Source: Saccharopolyspora gloriosae (GTDB lineage: Bacteria > Actinomycetota > Actinomycetes > Mycobacteriales > Pseudonocardiaceae). From it: 64,000 bases of DNA. This document shows, piece by piece, positions 53,000 through 62,005 of this stretch; position 1 is the first letter of the stretch, and every line of letters starts with the position of its first letter. Under the pieces are notes generated by a model. That model was not told the origin of the DNA. It made no database searches and worked only from the letters and a program-made list of their open reading frames with translations. Location: positions 372,001-436,000 of the forward strand of contig NZ_CP059557.1 of NCBI RefSeq assembly GCF_022828475.1, written 5' to 3'. The translations under genes were made by a program, and so were the position numbers.

Positions 53000-53311
53000 C
53001 GGCCCTCCTCCTGCGCTTGTTCTGGCCCGCCAGAGAACACACTGGTCCTCCGGAGACGACTTACGCCACCGTCGGTTATGGACGAGTGATTAACGGCACC
53101 TTGTGGTCTCGGTTCCGATAAAGGTGCGCGATCGCTTCGTGATCCGGATACCGCCGGACGTGGGAGACGGCACACCTTGCCGAACAGGGGTGATGGATGG
53201 CACGCGCGTGCACCCGCGGGAGTAAAGGTGGCTTACCGGGAAACGGCGGTATGTCTCGAACTCGGCTGCTAATGTCGCTCGGCGGTAACAGAAGCGACGA
53301 GGGGGCTCGTG
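53000..53311. other. Intergenic region upstream of the Pro-rich/EspG genes
   Basis: A divergent gap between the GDSL hydrolase and the following small frames. It should carry promoters for both sides. There is no clear operator and no conserved gene on either strand. Confidence 0.35.
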
Positions 53312-53554
53312 ATGTCGCGATCGACGCAGGTGGCGACCCTGCGCGCGGTGGGGGACGTCGTCGTCGCAGTGGTCGATCGACCCCTGGCGCGACCGACTGC
53401 TACCGGCGCGGAACACCAGGTGACAGGCACCTGAGTGGGGAACGACGGCAGGACCGGGCACGTCGTGACGACGGTGCCCAGTGCACTGATGCGGGACGCT
53501 CGGGCGAGGAGTCCGCGGCGACCGAAGTGCATCCGAGAGCTGGGGGAGAAGTGA
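53312..53554 (+). CDS. Two abutting small frames upstream of the Pro-rich protein
   Basis: ATG 53312 follows GAGGGGG by a few bases and opens a 40-codon frame (MSRSTQVATLRAVGDVVV...) ending at TGA 53432-53434. The next codon in the same frame is GTG (53435), which opens 39 more codons (VGNDGRTGHVVTTVPSALM...) ending at TGA 53552-53554. That stop overlaps the GTG of the following gene in the GTGA form used for translational coupling. The proteins are not recognised. They may be two tiny proteins, one frame interrupted by a stop, or non-coding leader. Confidence 0.3.
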
Positions 53555-56525
53555 CGTCACCGCACAATCCGGCGGCGCCGGGACCGGCGGGCCACCCGCC
53601 GCCCGTGCCGCACAGGGCGGCCGACGCGGGCGCCGGCCCGCGGCAACTGCCCCCGACGCGGGATGCCGGACGCGGTGACGCCGCCCCAGCGAGGCAGATC
53701 GGCCGGCCAGCTCCGGGCGTGGCGACCCGCCGCCCGGCACCGCCGGCGCGGCAGGCGAACGGATCCGGCGGTGCTCGGGTCGGCGGCGAACTCGGACCCG
53801 ATGTCACATTCCGGAGTGAACCGATGCCTCCCGAATTCGGATCGCGAACGTCCGAGGAGTCCTTTTCGGCCGGTGAGACCGTTGTTTCCCACGGGCCACT
53901 GATTTCCGAAGAGTCCCATTATTCCGAATCGCTTCTCGGTGGTGAGCACCTGATGTCCGGGGAATTCGGGGAGTCCGGTGCGGGTAAGCCGCACGATGCG
54001 GCCGACTCGCCCGGTGGTGACGCCGGGTACGAGGACGAGCTCCGAGGCGGCGAACCGCGCCGGTCGTCCGCCGAGTTCCGCCGCGTCGGTGACCTCCAGT
54101 CTTCGGGTGAGCTCCCGGTGCCGCCCGGCCCCGGTGAATCCCGGCCTCCGGAACAGCCGCCGCAGCCTGATCGGGCGCAGGACTCGGATCGGGCGCAGCG
54201 GGATCGGCCGCAGCGGCCGGGACGCCCGGCCCCGGGCGGGCCGCCGTCGGCCGAACGGCAGCCGCCGTTCTCCGGGCAACTCCCGCCCCGGTCACAGCCT
54301 CCGCAACGCCCCGGCACGCCGGTTCACGGCGTGCTCGGCTCCGCCGGCGAGTTATCGGCGCCCGGCGAGGTCCGGTCGGGGGAGCTCCATCCGGATCCCG
54401 CCCCAGCCCCGGACGCACGGCCCGACGAACCGCCGCGCCACGCAGGGCCTCGACCGGCCGCCCGGCCGGGCGGGTTCGACCTGCGGTCCGAGTTCGCGGC
54501 GCTGGCCACCGAGCCCGACCCGTTCGCGCTCTGGGAACGCATCGAGCGACTCGGGGAGCGATTCGTGCACGCGCGGCGCAGGCCCGCTCCCCGGCCGCGG
54601 CCCGCGCAGCCGGAACGGCTCGACCCGGCCGGTGGAACGTCCGCGTTGTCCGGTGATCTGGCCGGTCTCGCGGAGCAGTTCCGGCCCGATGCCGGTCCCG
54701 CCGACCAGCGCGAAGACGCCCGGCCGAGCGGGTTCTCCGGGCCGCTGACGGGTGCGTTGCCGCAGCCCGGCGCCGAGGCGGCCGCTGAGCCACCGCCGGG
54801 CGCGCAGTCGCCCGCGTCGCCGCACGATCGAACCCGGCCGGGAGCCGGTCGTTCGCGGCCGCCGCAGGTTTCTCAGCCGCCGCAGGTTTCCGGGCAGCCC
54901 GATGCGGGACCGCAGCCGCCGCCGCGCCCGTCCGGGCTCGACGGCGACTCCGTTCAGGACGGGCTGACATCGGGGCGGCTGCCCGCGCCGGAATCTCCGG
55001 CACCGCCGCACGTCGGTGAGCCGGTTCCGGCACCGGCTTCGGCGCGGATTCCGGTCGGCCCGCCGCCCGGCGGACCGCACCCGTACGGCCAGCACGCAGA
55101 CCAGCAGTCATCCGGTCCGCACTCGGTCGGCCCGCAGCCGGGACCGCAGCAGGCCGGGCCGCCATCGACAGGGCCGCAGCAGCCCGGACCACAGCCCTCG
55201 GGACCGCCACCGACCGGACCGCAGCCCTCGGGGCCGCCACCGGTCGGGCCGCAGGGCGGGCCGCCACCGGGGCCTCCGCCACCGGGCGGGCAGCAGGCGC
55301 CGGTGCCGCCGATGTTCCACGGACCGCCGCCGAATTCGAACGAATGGGCCGCCGCACCGGGGCCTGGGCAGCCGCCGCAGGGGCGGCCGCAACCCGGTGC
55401 GCCCCAATCGGGACGACGGCACGCCGAACCCGAACAGCCGGAACCTGAGGACCTGTTCGGATTGCCGGAGGCACCGGCCGCTTCCGGCGGCCTGATCGGA
55501 CCACCCGGCGAGGTCGAGGAGCCGCCGCGACCCGGCGCGCCCGGACAAGGCCCGCCGGGCCGCGCCCCGGACCAGCAGCCGGCCCCGCCGGGGCACCGAG
55601 CAGGCCCGCCGCAGATGCCGCACCGTGTTCCTGGCCAGGCCGGGGAGCCGACGCCGGACGCCGCCCGCGCGGTGCCGCCCGGCCGGCCACCCGTTCCGCC
55701 CGAGGCCGCCCGGCGACCGGAGCCGATGTCGCCGCCGGGAGGCATGCCGATGCCCCCCGGAGCGGAACCGATGTCACCGCCTCGTGGCATGCCGATGCCG
55801 CCCGCCGGGGGCCGATGCCTCCAGAAGCGGCGCCGCCGATGCCCGCCGGGCCTGGTCCGGTCTCGCCGCCGCGCGGCATGCCGGCCCCCGGCGCGGAACC
55901 CACGCAGGCACCGCCCGCCGCAGCGGCGGACCCTATGCGTCCGCCGCAGGCGGGACCACGTCCGGAGGGACCGCCGATCCAGCAGGGCGGCCCGCCATCG
56001 GGTCCCCACAACCGGCCGCCGATGCCGCCGCAGCAACCTCCGCCGCCCCAGCAGCAACCCGCGCCGCAGCAGCAGCGGTTCGAGCAGCCGCCGCAGCATC
56101 CCGGGCAGCAGCAACAGCCCGAGCAGCCGCCGCAACCTCCGCAACGGCCAGAGCCGCATGCCGGGGACCAGCAGCAACCTCCGCAACGGCCAGAGCCGCA
56201 GCAACCTCCGCAGCGGCAGGTCGACCGGTACGAGGCACGCCCCGACGGCGGCTTCGGCCCGATGGGCTCCAAGGCGCGGTCGTCGACGTCGCGGTCCGGT
56301 CGCGGTTCCCGCCGCACGTCCTGGACCGCGGAGGAGATCCAGCCGGAGTCGCGCGAGCGCGAGTTCAGCACCGGCGGCTACCGGCCCGGAGAGGCAGGAC
56401 CGAACGAGCGAGGCCCGCAGTTCCTCCTCGAAGCCGACGACGTCTACGACGAGGAGTACGGCGGCGGACGCCTGGTGGCGCCGCCGGTGCTCGGCGAAGC
56501 ACCGCCGGGCTACCGCGACTTCTGA
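53551..56525 (+). pseudogene. Long Pro/Gly/Gln-rich disordered protein, frame broken at about 55808
   Basis: The first frame starts at GTG 53551 (VTSPHNPAAPG) and runs about 750 codons. After PMPPRG-type repeats (MPMPP) the frame is lost in a G5 run at about 55808-55814, and the reading continues in the next frame (PMPPEAAPPMPAGPG) to the stop at 56525. One extra G would join them into a protein of about 991 residues. It is almost entirely low-complexity (P, G, Q, A), with one ordered-looking segment (GFDLRSEFAALATEPDPFALW, about residue 308) and an acidic C-terminus (FLLEADDVYDEEYGGG). I recognise no domain. Its EspG-like neighbour suggests a type VII secretion link. The break is probably a sequence error. 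Confidence 0.6.
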
Positions 56526-56605
56526 CCCGCGACACGCTCTGATCCCCTGGTTCACCGGCGGGCTCCGCGGGAGTCCGCCGTACCGAAGGTGAGATACGAC
56601 AGCCG

Positions 56606-57304
56606 ATGGTCGACACGATCGCCCTCTCCCTGCCCGCCGTGGACGTGCTCGGCGAGCAGCTCAACCTGGACGTCCGGCAGTACCCGTTCGAGCTGTCCCG
56701 CCCGGAGGAGTCCGCCGAGGAACGCGCCAGGCTGGTGGCTCAGGTGTGGGCGGAACTGGAAGCCTCGGGTCTCGCCGTAGACGGCCGCCCGGAGCCGGAG
56801 GTCGAGGACGCGCTGTACCTGTTGTGCGGCTCCGAGGTGTCCATCGCCGCCGCCGGTCTGGTCGACGTGCGCACCGGGCAGCGGCTCGCCGCGCGCGTCG
56901 TCGCGACGGGTGAGGTCGGTGTGGTGGGGGTGCTCGACGGGCGGCGGCTGCACTTGGAGTTCCTCGACCCGCACGACTTGCCGGAGGTGTGCGCGGACCT
57001 GCTCCCGCAGGCCCCGGCGGCCGCGGGCGAAGCGGTGCGGGCCGAGCGCACGGCCCGGTCCCGCGCGCTGGAGGAGATCATCGGACGGCCCCGGCATCGG
57101 ATCGGCCACTTCCTGGTCTCCGGAGCCGACCGGCGGACCGGTTCCTCGTCCGCGCATCCCGGCTTGACCTGGTTCGACAACGACCTCGGCCGCTTCACGC
57201 TGTTCGGCGAGCCGTCCACGGACGTGCTGACCTGCGCCCCAGGAGACAGGGGTGCGATCGCCGACCGACTCGCCGACCTCCTGTCCCGAGTCGCCCACGA
57301 CTGA
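56606..57304 (+). CDS. EspG-family type VII secretion chaperone
   Basis: A 232-residue protein resembling ESX secretion-associated EspG proteins, which bind PPE-type substrates in the cytosol and deliver them to the ESX machinery. Family-like elements are the start DTIALSLPAVDVLGEQL, an alpha/beta pattern with VSIAAAGLVDVRTG, GVVGVLDGRRLHLEF, RPRHRIGHFLVSG and GLTWFDNDLGRFTLFGEP. No PPE, PE or WXG100 gene is adjacent, and no EccC ATPase is in the window. The upstream gene is the Pro-rich protein, 80 bp away. Confidence 0.68.
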   Translation: MVDTIALSLPAVDVLGEQLNLDVRQYPFELSRPEESAEERARLVAQVWAELEASGLAVDGRPEPEVEDALYLLCGSEVSIAAAGLVDVRTGQRLAARVVATGEVGVVGVLDGRRLHLEFLDPHDLPEVCADLLPQAPAAAGEAVRAERTARSRALEEIIGRPRHRIGHFLVSGADRRTGSSSAHPGLTWFDNDLGRFTLFGEPSTDVLTCAPGDRGAIADRLADLLSRVAHD

Positions 57305-57404
57305 GAGCCGAGAGCCCTTCGCAGAACGACCTGCGTAGCGGGTCGGGAACGCCGGCGGTGCACTGCGGGATCGACGTCTCGTGCACATCAGCGATCTTGT
57401 TCGG

Positions 57405-57565
57405 TGTGTTGTCAGCGGCGAAGCCGTGAGCAGCGACCATCCAAGCAAGCCGACCACCGCCGGGTTCTCAGCCGGTTCCTCGCGAGGACGGCGTTTTCCC
57501 TCGTCGCGGAGCCACTCGGGAAAGAGATCCCGCAGCGAGGAACCAGCCGTGGTTCCGCTGCCACC
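57405..57565. repeat. Hairpin repeat family, copy G (reverse orientation, type I tail)
   Basis: The core is at 57454-57565, read on the minus strand. The landmarks GAGGACGGCGTTTTCCCTCG and GAGATCCCGCAGCGAGG are present. The inner stem TTTCCC/GGGAAA is paired, while the outer stem (CAGCCGGTTCCTCGC with GCGAGGAACC) has a few mismatches. The type I hairpin GTCAGCGGCGAAGCCGTGA lies at 57411-57429. It is the only copy between two genes in tandem (EspG-like and DUF3159). The bases 57305-57404 and 57566-57667 show no gene. Confidence 0.8.
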
Positions 57566-57667
57566 TTGCTACCCGGACCGTCGCGACGGAATCCAACGTG
57601 TGATTCGCATCCGCCGCCGACTGGTGGGTGCGTGGACGGGCGCGGGTGCGGCAGGCTGGGGAGTGTG

Positions 57668-58411
57668 ATGCGGGAGCGGCAGACCGGGCGGGCACCTACC
57701 GGCCCGGAACCGGGCGACCAGGAATCGGGTGTCCCTGGACCAGGTGCGGAGCGGGATTCGTTGATGCGGCTGCTCGGCGGCCGCACGAGCGCGCTGGACG
57801 CCAGCTTGCCGCCGGTGCTGTTCGGCCTCGGCTGGTACGTCGGCGGCGAATCGATCGCCGCCGGTGGCGTGGCGGCCGTCGCGGTCGGTGCGGTGCTCGG
57901 CGGGTGGCGGCTGCACAAGGGCGCTCGTCCGCTGGCGGTGCTGGTGAGCCTGCTCGCGGTGCTGCTCGGCGCGGTGCTCGCGTTGTACACCGGCAACGCG
58001 GCGGACTTCTTCCTGGCGCGGCTGGTCACCAACGCCGTGAGCGCGTTGATGTGGATGGTGAGCATCGCGGCCCGCTGGCCGCTGCTGGGCATCATCGTGG
58101 GCACGCTGCTGGGGCAGGGGCGTGGCTGGCGGCGCGATCCGGCGCTGCTGCGCGGCTACAGCCTGGCGAGCTGGGTGTGGGTCGGGCAGTACGTGGTGCG
58201 GCTGCTGGTGTTCATCCCGCTGTGGCTGGCCGATGCCGTGCTGGCGTTGAGCGCGGCGCAGGCGATCCTCACGTGGCCGCTGGTGGCCGTGTGCATCGCC
58301 GCGAGCTGGTGGGTGCTGCGTCGTTCGCTGCCCGCCGAGCATCCGGGCATTCGCCATCCACGACTCCCGGGCGAACCTGAACCCGCCGTCCGCTCTGCGG
58401 GTGATGAGTGA
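57668..58411 (+). CDS. DUF3159 membrane protein
   Basis: A 247-residue protein with an N-terminal polar stretch of about 35 residues and six hydrophobic helices. The family-like core reads LLGGRTSALDASLPPVLFGLGW at about 35-56 (22 residues, named here only by its conserved G and P positions), then TGNAADFFLARLVTNA and AARWPLLGIIVGTLLGQGRGWRR. Its function is unknown. The start is ATG 57668; GTG 57665 is adjacent. The stop lies 8 bp from the stop of the converging kinase gene. Confidence 0.78.
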   Translation: MRERQTGRAPTGPEPGDQESGVPGPGAERDSLMRLLGGRTSALDASLPPVLFGLGWYVGGESIAAGGVAAVAVGAVLGGWRLHKGARPLAVLVSLLAVLLGAVLALYTGNAADFFLARLVTNAVSALMWMVSIAARWPLLGIIVGTLLGQGRGWRRDPALLRGYSLASWVWVGQYVVRLLVFIPLWLADAVLALSAAQAILTWPLVAVCIAASWWVLRRSLPAEHPGIRHPRLPGEPEPAVRSAGDE

Positions 58412-58419
58412 GCCGGCGT

Positions 58420-59367
58420 TCAGATTCCCGGGTAGCGGGGCGCGGCCGGGTCGTGGTCGAGGGCCGCGAGCCAGGCCGCTCCTGCGGCGCCCGGTCCGGC
58501 CAGGTGCAGTGGGGTGCCGGGCAGCCGGGCGCCGAGTTCCGCGCGTAGCGCGGTGCCGACCGGGTTGCCCTCGGCGGTGAGTCCGCCCGCCAGCACGATC
58601 GGCCCGGAGTCGCGGGCGCGCACGGCGGTGTCGGCGAGTTCGACGGCCGCGCGGTCCACGATGCCGGAACCCGCCGGGTCGTCGTCCGCGCAGGCGGCGG
58701 TGACCAGCGGTGCGAGCTCGGCGAGCCGGATCGGTGGCGCCCCGTTCACCGCGGTGATCAGCCGCTTGCGCACCCGGACCGGTTCGTCCGCCGGGACCTC
58801 GTCGAGCACGGTGAGCAGCACTGATCGGGCGAGTCCGGCGTCGGGCACGGCTCCCAGGTCCAAGGTGCGCAGCGCGTGCCGGACCGCTTCCCGGCCGAGC
58901 CAGAACGCCGACCCCTCATCGCCGAGCAGCCAGCCGTGCCCGCCCGCGGAGGCCGTTTCCCGGTGGTCTTCGATCCGGGCGGCGATGGCGCCGGTGCCCG
59001 CGATGAGCACGGTTCCGGTGGCGGCCGAGGTGCCCGCCGCGAACGCCACCTCGCAGTCGCTGACGACCCGCACCGGGCAGTTCAGGCCCAGCGAGTTCCA
59101 GCCCTGCTCGAACAGTCCGGCCACTCGCGGATCCGTCATGGCGCTCACTCCGGCCATGCCGAGCACCGCGGACCGCACCGAGCGCCCGTCGAGCTCGCCG
59201 AGCGCGGCGCGGGCCGCCGCGGTGACCTGCGCGGCGGCGTCCTCCGGGGGATGCGAGTTCGGGTTGCCGCCCCCTGCGGCACCGGCGCCGACGAGACGTC
59301 CGTCCAGATCGCCGACCTGGGCGCGGCTGGAGGTACCGCCGATGTCGAGCCCGAGCACAAACTCCAT
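58420..59367 (-). CDS. BadF/BadG-family ATPase, probable N-acetylglucosamine kinase
   Basis: A 315-residue ASKHA-fold protein. Phosphate-1 motif GLDIGGTSSRA (residues 6-16), the GMAGVS block, DCEVAFAAGTSAATGTVLIAGTG (the adenosine/phosphate-2 region, residues about 105-127) and GWLLGDEGSAFWLG fit bacterial N-acetylglucosamine kinases of this family. The nearby SIS isomerase and DasR-like regulator support an amino-sugar substrate. The start is ATG 59367 (MEFVLGLDIGG). Repeat H lies 41 bp upstream. Confidence 0.8.
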   Translation of the reverse strand: MEFVLGLDIGGTSSRAQVGDLDGRLVGAGAAGGGNPNSHPPEDAAAQVTAAARAALGELDGRSVRSAVLGMAGVSAMTDPRVAGLFEQGWNSLGLNCPVRVVSDCEVAFAAGTSAATGTVLIAGTGAIAARIEDHRETASAGGHGWLLGDEGSAFWLGREAVRHALRTLDLGAVPDAGLARSVLLTVLDEVPADEPVRVRKRLITAVNGAPPIRLAELAPLVTAACADDDPAGSGIVDRAAVELADTAVRARDSGPIVLAGGLTAEGNPVGTALRAELGARLPGTPLHLAGPGAAGAAWLAALDHDPAAPRYPGI

Positions 59368-59408
59368 GCGGTCCGTTGTACTCGCGGAGTGGCCTGCGCA
59401 GGTGGTCG

Positions 59409-59567
59409 GGTGGCGGAACCTCGGCGGCTTCCTCGCTGCGGGATCTTTTTCCCGAGTGGCTCCGCGACGAGGGAAAAGCCGTCCTCGCGAGGAAGCCGCC
59501 GAGAACCCGCCGATGGTCATCTTGATCAAGCTGGTCACTGCTCATCGGCTTCGCCGCTGACAGGACA
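59409..59567. repeat. Hairpin repeat family, copy H (type I tail)
   Basis: Core 59409-59516: the outer stem CTCGGCGGCTTCCTCGC (59420-59436) pairs perfectly with 59487-59503, the inner stem TTTTTCCC/GGGAAAA is intact, and the apical hairpin has GTGGCTCCGCGAC. The type I tail hairpin CATCGGCTTCGCCG lies at about 59543-59557. It sits between two divergently transcribed genes (kinase and amidohydrolase), unlike the convergent copies. The remaining bases to 59729 show only the ribosome binding site of the next gene. Confidence 0.9.
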
Positions 59568-59729
59568 TGGAGCGAAGCCGGCTCGACGAAGGCTCCTCGG
59601 CCGGGACCGAGCGGCGTTCGAGCGCCTTCGGGAAGGGGATGGCGGCCCTGCGCCGAAGCGCGGAACGGGGGCGGGCCACACTGTGGGATCGATCGCCGGG
59701 AGCAGCCGCGGCCGGGGGAGGAAACAGCG

Positions 59730-60566
59730 ATGACCGTCGACGCGCATCACCACCTGTGGGACATCGACGTCCGGGACCAGCCGTGGATCACCGGACCCGA
59801 GATGGAGCCGTTGCGCCGCGACTTCCGGCCCACCGACCTGGCGCAGGCCGTCCGCGGCACCTCGGTGGACACGACGGTGCTGGTGCAGACCGTCGCGGAT
59901 CCGGAGGAGACGCCGGAGATGCTGGTGCTCGCCGACTCGGTGAACTGCATCGGTGCCGTCGTGGGCTGGGTGGACCTCACCGCGCGCGGCGTGCGGGAAC
60001 AGCTCGGTGCCCTGCTGTCGCACCCGGCGGGCCGCTGGTTGAAGGGCATCCGGCACCCGGTGGAGTTCGAGGCGGATCCGGAGTGGCTGAGCAGGCCCGA
60101 CGTGCTGCGCGGACTCGCGGCGGTGGAGGACGCCGGGCTGGTGTTCGACCTGCTGGTACGCCCGGAGCAGCTCCCCGCGGCGATCAAAGCGGTGGGCGAG
60201 TTCCCGCAGCTGACCTTCGTGCTCGATCACTGCGGCAAGCCTCCCGTCGGGGGCGATCTGCGGCGGTGGGAGTCACTGGTGCGGCGCCTGGCGGAACACC
60301 CGAACGTGCTGTGCAAGCTGTCCGGGCTGGTCACCGAGGCGGCCGAGCGGCCGCCGGATGCGGCGACGCTGCGGCCGTGCGTCGAGATGGTGCTGGACGC
60401 GTTCGGGCCGAGCCGGTTGATGTTCGGCTCGGACTGGCCGGTGTGCGAGCTGGCCGCTCCCTACCGGGAGGTGCTGCGGCTGGCTTCGGAGCTGGTGGGC
60501 GGGTTGTCGCAGCGGGAGCGGATGGCGATCTTCGACGGCACCGCGCGCCAGGCCTACGAACTCTGA
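59730..60566 (+). CDS. Amidohydrolase/lactonase family protein
   Basis: A 278-residue TIM-barrel metal hydrolase of the amidohydrolase-2 (L-fuconolactonase-like) family. The metal-binding HxH is in VDAHHHLWD (residues 3-11), Lys/His residues are in WLKGIRHPVEF, and VLDHCGKPP and MFGSDWPVCEL supply the remaining His and Asp ligands. It probably hydrolyses a sugar lactone. The start is ATG 59730 with GGGAGGAAA upstream. It converges with the SIS isomerase gene across a terminator. Confidence 0.87.
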   Translation: MTVDAHHHLWDIDVRDQPWITGPEMEPLRRDFRPTDLAQAVRGTSVDTTVLVQTVADPEETPEMLVLADSVNCIGAVVGWVDLTARGVREQLGALLSHPAGRWLKGIRHPVEFEADPEWLSRPDVLRGLAAVEDAGLVFDLLVRPEQLPAAIKAVGEFPQLTFVLDHCGKPPVGGDLRRWESLVRRLAEHPNVLCKLSGLVTEAAERPPDAATLRPCVEMVLDAFGPSRLMFGSDWPVCELAAPYREVLRLASELVGGLSQRERMAIFDGTARQAYEL

Positions 60567-60955
60567 GCGCCCCTGCGAACCCTGATGGACCCTGTCGATC
60601 CTGCTGGCGCAGTCGCGTCGAGCGCGGCGGCTTGCTCCGGGTGATCAGCCACCGCGTTCGATCTTCGGCGTGTTCCGCATCGATCAGGGCGCTGCTCCGG
60701 CGGGAACGATCTGAAGAGATCGCGGACTCGTCGTGCTTTCCCCCGCCGTGGCGGTGGTCATTTCTGACCCGTTCGGCGTAATCTGACGCTGCCCGCCTCA
60801 CCCCGCCCCCTCGGTGAGGCGGGCTCCAACTTTTCCGCCGCGCACCGGCCGGATGCTGCGGCTTTCTTCGATGGGACCGTTTTGGCAGGTCCCGGGACCG
60901 GGGCGAATCTCCGGAGTTCCCTTTCGTCCGAATAGACGAGTCGCTTCGAAACGGA
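60567..60955. other. Convergent intergenic region
   Basis: No gene is visible in these 389 bp. They contain the strong terminator at 60791-60824, which serves the amidohydrolase and SIS isomerase genes. Confidence 0.5.
60791..60824. terminator. Terminator between converging amidohydrolase and SIS genes
   Basis: A perfect 12-bp stem GCCCGCCTCACC (60791-60802) with GGTGAGGCGGGC (60813-60824) and a 10-nt loop, followed by TCCAACTTTTCC. Confidence 0.82.
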
Positions 60956-61987
60956 TCAGCGGGTGCGGGTGACCTTGGACAGCCCGCGCGGACGGTCCGG
61001 GTCGCCGCCGCGCGCCACGGCGAGGCGGAGCGCGAGCCGCTGTACCGGAAGGATCTCCAGGAGCGGCGCGAGTTCCTCGGCGCAGGCAGGCACCGGGATG
61101 TGGTGCGCCGCGGCGGGACCGGAGCCGAGGGTGCAGACGTCGGCGCCGCGTTCGCGGACCACGTCGAGCACCTCGCGCATCGCGGCGCCGCCTTGGCCCG
61201 CGCCGCTGACCGCGAGCACCGCCGTCTCGGCGTCGACGGCGGCCACCGGACCGTGCAGCAGATCCGCGCCGCTGTAGGCGCGGGCAGGCAGGTAGCTCGT
61301 CTCGGCCAGCTTGAGCGCGGCTTCCAGCGCGGTCGCCAGCGAGTAACCCCGAGCGGTGGTCACCAGCCGCCCGGCGAACCGGTAGCGGTGCACCGCTTCG
61401 GCCACCGCGTCGGAGCTCTCCGCCAGCGCCCGCTGCGCGAGGTCGGGGATCGCCGCGGCGTCCCGCCCGGTGCCGCCGCGCACGGCGTCGATCAGCAGGT
61501 ACAGCGCGAGCAGGGTGGCGCTGTAGGTCTTGGTCGCGGCCACCGCTCGTTCCTGTCCGGCGCGGATGCCCACGGCGAGTTCGGCGGTGGCGTTCAGCGT
61601 CGAGCCGGGCGTGTTCGTGATCGCCACGGTGGTCGCGCCGCGGCGGCGGGCCGAGTCGGTGACCTCGATCAGGTCGGGGGAGCCGCCGCTCTGGCTGACG
61701 GTCAGCAGCAGCACGTCGCTGAGGTCTGGTTCGGCTCCGTAGAGCGTGGTGGTCGACGGCGAGACGAGTCCGGCGGGCAGTTGCAGCAGGACTTCGATCA
61801 GGTACTTGGCGTAGAGCGCCGCGTGATCACTGGAGCCGCGCGCCGCCAGCAGCGCGAATCGCGGCTTGCGCTGCGCGATGGTGGCCGCGACGGCGGCGAT
61901 GTCGGTGGCCGCGAGCAGGTCGGCGAAGATCCGCGGCTGCTCGTCGATCTCGGCTCGCATGCTCTGGCCGGGGTTCGCCTCGCTCAT
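60956..61987 (-). CDS. SIS-domain sugar-phosphate isomerase/deaminase (GlmS isomerase-like)
   Basis: A 343-residue protein of two SIS domains without the glutamine amidotransferase domain of GlmS. It matches the glucosamine-fructose-6-phosphate deaminase/isomerase group used for amino-sugar use: RGSSDHAALYAKYLIE (first phosphate site), LTVSQSGGSPDLIE (the SxS/SQSG motif), ATKTYSATLLALYLL, and SYLPARAYSGADLLHGP with the typical E-x-x-HG-like loop changed to LLHGP. The start is ATG 61987. A DasR-type operator lies 19 bp upstream. It is likely the deaminating step after the kinase and a deacetylase encoded elsewhere. Confidence 0.87.
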   Translation of the reverse strand: MSEANPGQSMRAEIDEQPRIFADLLAATDIAAVAATIAQRKPRFALLAARGSSDHAALYAKYLIEVLLQLPAGLVSPSTTTLYGAEPDLSDVLLLTVSQSGGSPDLIEVTDSARRRGATTVAITNTPGSTLNATAELAVGIRAGQERAVAATKTYSATLLALYLLIDAVRGGTGRDAAAIPDLAQRALAESSDAVAEAVHRYRFAGRLVTTARGYSLATALEAALKLAETSYLPARAYSGADLLHGPVAAVDAETAVLAVSGAGQGGAAMREVLDVVRERGADVCTLGSGPAAAHHIPVPACAEELAPLLEILPVQRLALRLAVARGGDPDRPRGLSKVTRTR

Positions 61988-62005
61988 GGGGCCTCTCCGT
62001 GGGGA

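Noticed and set aside
53804-56371. An 855-codon open frame on the minus strand opposite the Pro-rich gene
   Set aside because: Long antisense frames arise by chance in very GC-rich, Pro-rich coding DNA. It has no start signal, no domain, and the plus-strand frame fits repeat periodicity better.
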